NCBI GenBank assembly: GCA_021234155.1
Contig: JAJEKV010000024.1
Coordinates: forward strand, 12,126,913 to 12,190,912
From: Isoetes taiwanensis
Lineage: Eukaryota > Streptophyta > Lycopodiopsida > Isoetales > Isoetaceae
Direction of reading: 5' to 3'
DNA length: 64,000 nucleotides
The notes beneath the pieces are model-generated. The model ran no database searches. It saw only the letters and a list, made by a program, of their open reading frames with translations, and was not told the origin of the DNA. The number at the start of each line of letters is the position of its first letter. Positions within the stretch are counted from its first letter, which is position 1. Made by a program: the position numbers and the translations under genes. This document shows positions 58,529 through 64,000 of the stretch, piece after piece.

Positions 58529-59154
58529 TGTTGACCGGGTTTTTGGCACCCGGTCAACATGAAGAAAAAGAAGTAAAACCATTGAAGAAGGGGGAAAAAG
58601 ATCAATGGCCCAGATTCATTTGTGCTAGTTGTTAGAATCCAAGGGCCCATATTAAGTTGTTGAGAAAAAAACAAAATTGGTTAAAAAGAAGAAGAGGACA
58701 AAAAAGAAGGGATTAATGAGGTGTGAAAAGAGAGTGTCAAGATGATGACACATGGATGGCCAAGATTTGTTAAAAAAATTATAAATATCTTGAGGAGACT
58801 TGCTCTCCTCCTCTTTGGCTCACGGAATCACATGGAGGAAATGAGGAGTGTGAGGCCTCTTTCCCCATGTTGAGGACATGAGTAGCGCTCTCTTGAAGGG
58901 CTTCATTTGTATTTCCATCTTCCTTATTTGAAATAAAGTGTGGTGCACCATTCTTTCTACATTTGCTTTCAATTTTTACTTGCTCCATTCCATTCACGTT
59001 TTGCAATTTTGCCCCCTTCATATCCATATCTTTACTCACCTTTCCTTCTTGATTTCTACCCATTGGCCTTGAAATTCAGTTTGCCCATCTTCTTTCCATA
59101 TCTTTCCTTTTTCCTTTTGACGTTTGCTGGAGTGTGGGGAAAACCCGGCAAACA
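58529..59154 (+). repeat. 5' LTR, 626 bp
   Basis: It opens with a hairpin (GTTGACCGGGT pairing with ACCCGGTCAAC, 58530-58557) and ends AACCCGGCAAACA. Confidence 0.93.
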
Positions 59155-59157
59155 GAA

Positions 59158-59175
59158 TGGAGGTCCTACCGAGAT
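59158..59175 (+). promoter_or_regulatory. Primer-binding site matching tRNA-Gln
   Basis: TGGAGGTCCTACCGAGAT lies three bases after the LTR. It is the complement of ATCTCGGTAGGACCT plus CCA, which I recall as the 3' end of plant cytosolic tRNA-Gln. Most plant elements use initiator-Met tRNA. Confidence 0.75.
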
Positions 59176-60496
59176 CTGGTTTTTGCCTGCACCAGATCTG
59201 TTCCCCAAAAACGCTTGGGCTGGTTTTATAATCCTATGATGGTGTTTGGCTCTTGGAAGTTGGAAGAAGGTGTTCTAATATCAGAGTTTCTTTCGAAAAG
59301 AATTGAGCAATTTTACGTTCTTTCTTCTCAGCAGTCTGGATCCCTGTGGTTTCGTTTGCAGCAGAATACTTGGTGCAGTAAAGAAGACAAGAAGCATAGT
59401 ACCATTCTATTTTGAGATTTCTTGCCCTGGTTCTGCTGCCCTTTCTTCTGTCCAACATTTCAAGCTTTCGTTTTGCCATTTTCTTAAAGCTTTCCTTATG
59501 TGCTGCCTTTTTCGTGAGACCGTTCCATCTCTGCTTTTGAAGAATGAAGACTTCTGCTCTGTGCCTTGTTTCTGCTGTAATTTTGCTCTTGTTTTCTTTC
59601 TGCCATGACCGAAAACTGCTCTACTCCATTTCTGTCCCTGAACCTTGCACTGCTAGCTCTTAAAAAGTTGAAATGCTTGTTCTTGTTCCATCCCAGTGCT
59701 CCAGATATGTTATTCCATCTCTGCTGGCCATAGACCTGTGGAAAAAAAAAGGGTGGGGGAGAAATGGAGGATTTGCCATAGCGAGTCAAATATTTGCTGC
59801 CATTTTCTTCTGCCGAATCCTTGTCAGGCCTCTGTTCCGAACCTGCAGAAGAAAAAGAAGGGACGAAATGGGAAAGAAGGAGAAAAGAAGCAAGAATGTC
59901 ATAGTTTCCACAAACATTGAGCTTAACCTCTGCCTGCGATTTCCTTGTTTGCTTTGTTGAGTCCGGAATCTCCTCCTCGATCGCATCCAAACAAATAGAA
60001 AACCCTGTATGTTGCCCGATCTGTGTCATCGCCATAGCCTGCGAGCTCCAAAAACATCGTGGCCCTATTTTTACCCTAGAATAATTCTTATTCTATCTTC
60101 CAAACACCGCTTTTTTTTTGAAATTCGACCATTGTCTTTAATTTCTGGGCCGTTATATCGATATCCTTAGCCCTTATAGCTCATCCATATATCCTGATGC
60201 ACATTTTTGTTTGGGCGCAACTCTCTTACTCTCCTCCAATATTTTTATGACCATTGCCCTATTGATTTTAAGCCCTTCCTAAGGTCCATATTTTGCACAT
60301 CTTATAATGTTTCTATGCCCAATCAAGAATGGGTTACCCACACGTGGAGTCAGGGCCAAAAAGTAGCCCCACCGGGCGATGTGGGTGTGTCCCCCTTGAA
60401 GGAGCGTCCTTGTTATTTACATTAATTGTTATTGAATTGTATGTGCTACATCTAAGGGCCGAGGGGACCGGCCACATTTTTTTTGTTTGGGCGAGA
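59176..60496 (+). other. Non-coding interior of the young LTR element
   Basis: No Gag, protease, reverse transcriptase or integrase motif appears in any frame. The longest open frames are featureless. A weak purine run, GGGCGAGA, precedes the 3' LTR. Confidence 0.6.
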
Positions 60497-61122
60497 TGTT
60501 GACCGGGTTTTTGGCACCCGGTCAACATGAAGAAAAAGAAGTAAAACCATTGAAGAAGGGGGAAAAAGATCAATGGCCCAGATTCATTTGTGCTAGTTGT
60601 TAGAATCCAAGGGCCCATATTAAGTTGTTGAGAAAAAAACAAAATTGGTTAAAAAGAAGAAGAGGACAAAAAAGAAGGGATTAATGAGGTGTAAAAAGAG
60701 AGTGTCAAGATGATGACACATGGATGGCCAAGATTTGTTAAAAAAATTATAAATATCTTGAGGAGACTTGCTCTCCTCCTCTTTGGCTCACGGAATCACA
60801 TGGAGGAAATGAGGAGTGTGAGGCCTCTTTCCCCATGTTGAGGACATGAGTAGCGCTCTCTTGAAGGGCTTCATTTGTATTTCCATCTTCCTTATTTGAA
60901 ATAAAGTGTGGTGCACCATTCTTTCTACATTTGCTTTCAATTTTTACTTGCTCCATTCCATTCACGTTTTGCAATTTTGCCCCCTTCATATCCATATCTT
61001 TACTCACCTTTCCTTCTTGATTTCTACCCATTTGCCTTGAAATTCAGTTTGCCCATCTTCTTTCCATATCTTTCCTTTTTCCTTTTGACGTTTGCTGGAG
61101 TGTGGGGAAAACCCGGCAAACA
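60497..61122 (+). repeat. 3' LTR, 626 bp
   Basis: It is the same length as the 5' LTR. The differences I found are GTGTGAAA versus GTGTAAAA and CATTGGCC versus CATTTGCC. Confidence 0.93.
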
Positions 61123-61127
61123 GACGT

Positions 61128-61725
61128 TCTCCTTGAGCTTTTCTCCTAGTTACGATCGCCTCTGCCTAGTCCCCCCCGGTATGGTTAGCCTTGGTTCGTG
61201 GTCACTTAGGCTTGATGGTTTTTTTGGTCTCTTAATACATCCTCAGCGTGGCTTTATTGCCTCCGAGGCGGTACCAACCGATCATTCTGTTGTATGGTTT
61301 TTTCTTTTTTCTCACCGTTTGGTCGACCGTAGTATTCTCTCAGCGTGGCCCTGCGGCCTCCGAGTTGTTTTTTCCTTCGTAACTGGCGTCAGTCCCACCA
61401 CCATTTCACATCTAACGTCCAACGAGTTATTTTTCTCCAGGTCTCGTTTCTTGTCAATTGCAGGGTTCGTAGTCCACAAACCAGGCGCGATGGTACTCGT
61501 TCATTCAACCTATTGTCATAGGATGTTGGGCATCGATCGTGGACACCTTCCTTTTTGACATCGTTTGGGCCTTTTTTATTATTAGTCACGACTTGGCATA
61601 TCTAATGCTCTCAATAATTGTCTATACTTCGGGGCTTATCTTTTATTCATCATTTTTTCGTCAACCCTACTTGGGAAACATGTTTGTATTTGAAGTTCTA
61701 TCGAAGCTATATGAGAACACCACTT
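61128..61725 (+). other. 3' non-coding part of the DIRS/Ngaro-type element
   Basis: No domain is seen. A TCAGCGTGG...GCCTCCGAG block occurs twice (about 61241 and 61339). It follows the LTR-element target duplication directly. Confidence 0.4.
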
Positions 61726-61807
61726 CACTTCGGCCACTTATTTGTATCTCCAGACCCATCCTAGAAATGGTAGTTATATGTTGGTTGTTATATTACAAAA
61801 AAAAATT

Positions 61808-61822
61808 GGGCCCTTCGGGCCC
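61808..61822. other. Perfect hairpin between two poly(A) runs
   Basis: GGGCCCTTCGGGCCC (6-bp stem, 3-base loop) is flanked by A-runs on both sides. It may be a retroposon 3' end. Confidence 0.4.
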
Positions 61823-61829
61823 TAACAAA

Positions 61830-62296
61830 AAAAAAAGGAGATGGAACAAAATAGCAAAAATTAGGCAGAGTTGAATGGCATGGAGAAAGGTAATTCACCT
61901 AGTTTTTTTGCAAAATCTAAAGGGAAAAAGTACAAAACTACGATGATGTTTAATGAAAGAACAGAACGAATAATAAAGAACCAAGTTGACAAGCAAAGAA
62001 TGGCATGAAAAGGGAATTTGATTCTTCACAACAACATTGTATCATGTGTATGAGACTATCAGAGAATTGCATAAAAGCATAGTTTGTCTCTTTAACACAA
62101 TAGCTTTGAAGGGAAACTGCAATTTTTTAAATAGTTGTACACCTAATTCATGTGCATGAAATTCCTGGATGGAGCGATAGCTTATATCCATGGTAAACTT
62201 GGTCTGGGATTTGAACCCAGAGTTTAACATCCATCATGATATGAATTGAATACAGTGCTACATAACATAACAGGACTGGATAATTGAAGCAAAATA
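61830..62296. other. Unannotated AT-rich stretch
   Basis: I see no coding or repeat structure apart from proximity to the LINE tail at its right edge. Confidence 0.35.
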
Positions 62297-63240
62297 GAAG
62301 GAAGGAAGGAAGGAAGTTACTTTTATCGTCCACGGAGACCAATCGGTCTATGGGACCCAATACAAAAACGCAGCAAGCGGATTACTGCCCGGATTAAAAA
62401 ACCCCCGCCCCGGCGGTTTTCGAGGAAAAACCGCGGCGACAATCAGCCTGGCCGACAAACCGTATAATCATATAAAATGCGTAAAACATCCCAATATATA
62501 CAAATCATGCACCACCCCCGTGAGTGCCTAGTCGGCCGGACAGCCAAAGGGGGGCAAAGGTGACCTCGCAGTCCGGTACCTCCCCGGATGTATGACCCCG
62601 TGGCACGTCTCGACGGTGTGTTCATCGGCAAATGCAAGGGCACGCCCACCGCACTAAGGGGGAGCGTGATCGGCCCGAATCGGCCCGAACGGGCAACTCG
62701 AAAGTGTGAGACTCATCCTCAACGGCACCCGCTTGACAAAGACTGACAGAGCCTGTCCCGCGGGGCTCCCCAATCCACCGCCTGCCTCTCGATCGCGAAG
62801 ATGGTGGGCACCGTCGCGAATGGAGGCAATGAGCCCGCGCTTTTCGGGGCAGGGGAACGCAGTAGAGAGCCGTGGGCCCCGGGCTAACACGGGTTGATGT
62901 GCTCCTTGTAATGGGCCATTTTGACCTGCTCTAGAGCAATGGGGTCCCGAGCTTGCCAAGGAAACAAGCATCTAGGTACTCCCCGCCAGTCGCCACGACG
63001 ATCGTCACGCGCCAAATAGACGCATCTCAGGTTCTGCCGCGTTCCATCCGGCGAACCACTGATCTCTTACCCCTCCAACAGGGCCCTAAGCGGCGCGGAC
63101 TCATGGCCCGCAATGTAAGCCCAAAAGGGGAGCCGAGCATCACCCATAGTAACCACTTTCTGAAAATAGACGATGTGTCTATCAAGGGCTGCCCGCTGAA
63201 GCGGCAAGAATCCAGTTTCCTGCAGCAGAGAGTTTGAACC
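62297..63240 (-). pseudogene. LINE 3' fragment, third family copy
   Basis: On the minus strand the C-terminal part reads ALDRHIVYFQKVVTMGDARL and PFWAYIAG, then LIASIRDGAHHLRDREAGGG, all matching the LINE at 15680-17597. The 3' region carries the hairpin (62393-62440) and the block GGTCCCATAGACCGATTGGT (about 62337-62356). It ends in a (TTCC)n tail (62298-62316). The reverse transcriptase is absent, so the copy is 5'-truncated. It is more GC-rich than its surroundings. Confidence 0.82.
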
Positions 63241-63814
63241 TTCATTCCTGCATAAGAAATGTCTTAGGAGAAGAAACAAGAATACAATTAATATCGTCTA
63301 TTCAGTTGCAAAGCAATAATAAAAGCCACACTTACTGGATATGTAGCACAACTGGCCTAAATTGAAGTTGGAAAGCATAATGCAAAAGCCTCAAATTAAT
63401 TGTTACAAAGAAGGAAAGCAGGTGCTGCATACTAGGTAGAATCAGGATCTTTCCCTTTGCAAATGCGTGGCTTTCCAAGGCCTGTTTCATTCTCTGTACA
63501 GTGAAAATGATTCTATGGTTTCTGTCAAACTGCAAAATTTCCCCTTGTAAGTTTACATTTGCATCTAGAATACCATTTCAGGCAGCATCACGAAAAGCCT
63601 CATATTGATTATTCCTTTAGCACAACACCATACCTTGTACTTGGCAACTTCTTTGCTGACCTCCTTGGCTCTATATTAACCAAAGCTGCAAGTATGGCTT
63701 TTAGAGATGCTGCTTCCGCAAGTTCAACGACAACATCTTCCTGGTATAAGCACCTCATAGGGTTTTAAGAAGATCAAAATTGGAACAAAAATAGGAATTA
63801 CAACAAAAATTGCT
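63241..63814. other. Unannotated stretch
   Basis: No recognisable gene. A 69-codon frame at 63559-63768 is without known motif. Confidence 0.3.
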
Positions 63815-63905
63815 TGATGGGTCCCGATTAGGCATCATGCTTCCGGATTAGGCTGTCAGACTTCCAGATTAGAATCTGGGTCCCGACTAGGCTCTCCGGA
63901 ATGAC
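63815..63905 (+). repeat. Short degenerate repeat of GGTCCCGATTAGGC units
   Basis: GGTCCCGATTAGGC, TTCCGGATTAGGC, TTCCAGATTAGAA and GGTCCCGACTAGGC occur within 90 bp, with a period of roughly 20-25 bp. Confidence 0.65.
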
Positions 63906-63930
63906 CTAAGACTGCCTGATCAAAAATAAC

Positions 63931-64000
63931 AAGGTGCTGCGCACGGAGGGTTGCCCTCCGGAGGGTGAAGTGACTTTATAATGATAAAGTTAGACTCGCA
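63931..64000 (-). repeat. Dispersed hairpin repeat, cut by the window edge
   Basis: AAGGTGCTGCGCACGGAGGG, then TTGCCCTCCG and GGGTGAAGTGACTTTATAAT match the repeats at 42805-42890 and (inverted) 54518-54594. Confidence 0.7.

Larger units (their letters stand above)
58529..61122 (+). mobile_element. Young non-coding LTR retrotransposon (2594 bp)
   Basis: Two 626-bp LTRs (58529-59154 and 60497-61122) start TGTTGACC and end GGCAAACA. I see only two differences between them. A 5-bp target duplication, GACGT, flanks the element (58524-58528 and 61123-61127). The primer site is at 59158-59175. The 1342-bp interior has no retrotransposon domain, so it must rely on another element for its enzymes. 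It is nested in the DIRS/Ngaro-type element. Confidence 0.93.
55370..61775 (+). mobile_element. DIRS/Ngaro-type element including its split 3' repeat region, interrupted by an LTR element
   Basis: The coding region ends near 58388. A 44-bp segment at 58403-58446 (CGGCCACTTGTTTGTATCTC, then ACCCATCCTAGGAATG) recurs at 61732-61770 with few changes. In Ngaro/PAT-type elements the 3' end carries split direct repeats, so these may be B1 and B2. The 2.6-kb LTR element at 58529-61122 lies between them. The matching 5' repeat was not found. Confidence 0.55.

Noticed and set aside
58779-59063. 94-codon minus-strand frame repeated at 60747-61031
   Set aside because: It lies wholly inside both LTRs and its duplication merely reflects LTR identity; no known domain.

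Overview
The window is nuclear DNA of a land plant. The evidence is a decayed pentatricopeptide-repeat (PPR) gene, a plant-type RNA-dependent RNA polymerase gene with GT-AG introns, and plant-type LTR and non-LTR retrotransposons. The transposon mix (chromovirus, Copia, L1-type and hairpin-tailed LINEs, hAT- and Mutator-like MITEs, a tyrosine-recombinase retrotransposon and a candidate Helitron) suggests a large repeat-rich genome. A seed-free vascular plant such as a fern is my guess; nothing in the window proves it.

Layout. 0-1.4 kb: PPR pseudogene. 2.7-8.2 kb: an LTR element that keeps only gag, with a Mutator-type MITE in its 5' LTR. 8.3-19.6 kb: a nest made of a LINE remnant carrying a hAT-type MITE, cut by an LTR lying in reverse, then a broken chromovirus gag-pol with a second LINE of the same family in its 3' region, then its own 3' LTR. 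20.4-24.4 kb: a 5'-truncated L1-type LINE joined to a 5' fragment of a Copia element on the minus strand. 24.4-28.1 kb: nothing recognisable.

28.1-32.5 kb (minus strand): the one gene that looks intact, an RDR1/RDR2-like RNA-dependent RNA polymerase. Three coding exons join in phase to 1198 codons with the DLDGD catalytic motif. 33.2-36.6 kb: dispersed repeats and a 947-bp terminal-inverted-repeat transposon.

36.8-52.1 kb: exons of a SET-domain methyltransferase-like gene on the plus strand, split by about 11.4 kb. The splitting segment (37865-49306) has Helitron features on the minus strand: a TC start, a 3' hairpin followed by CTAG, and insertion between A and T. It carries intron-containing fragments of two unrelated genes, a kinesin-14 motor and an INDH/NUBPL-type Fe-S P-loop protein. 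Both are disabled and both lie in the element's sense orientation. This is the most interesting structure here.

54.5-61.8 kb: a hairpin repeat next to a CCTTTT microsatellite, then a decayed DIRS/Ngaro-type retrotransposon (reverse transcriptase, RNase H, tyrosine recombinase). A young 2.6-kb non-coding LTR element sits inside it, with nearly identical LTRs, a GACGT target duplication and a primer site matching tRNA-Gln. 62.3-63.2 kb: a third copy of the hairpin-tailed LINE, minus strand. The window ends inside a dispersed hairpin repeat.
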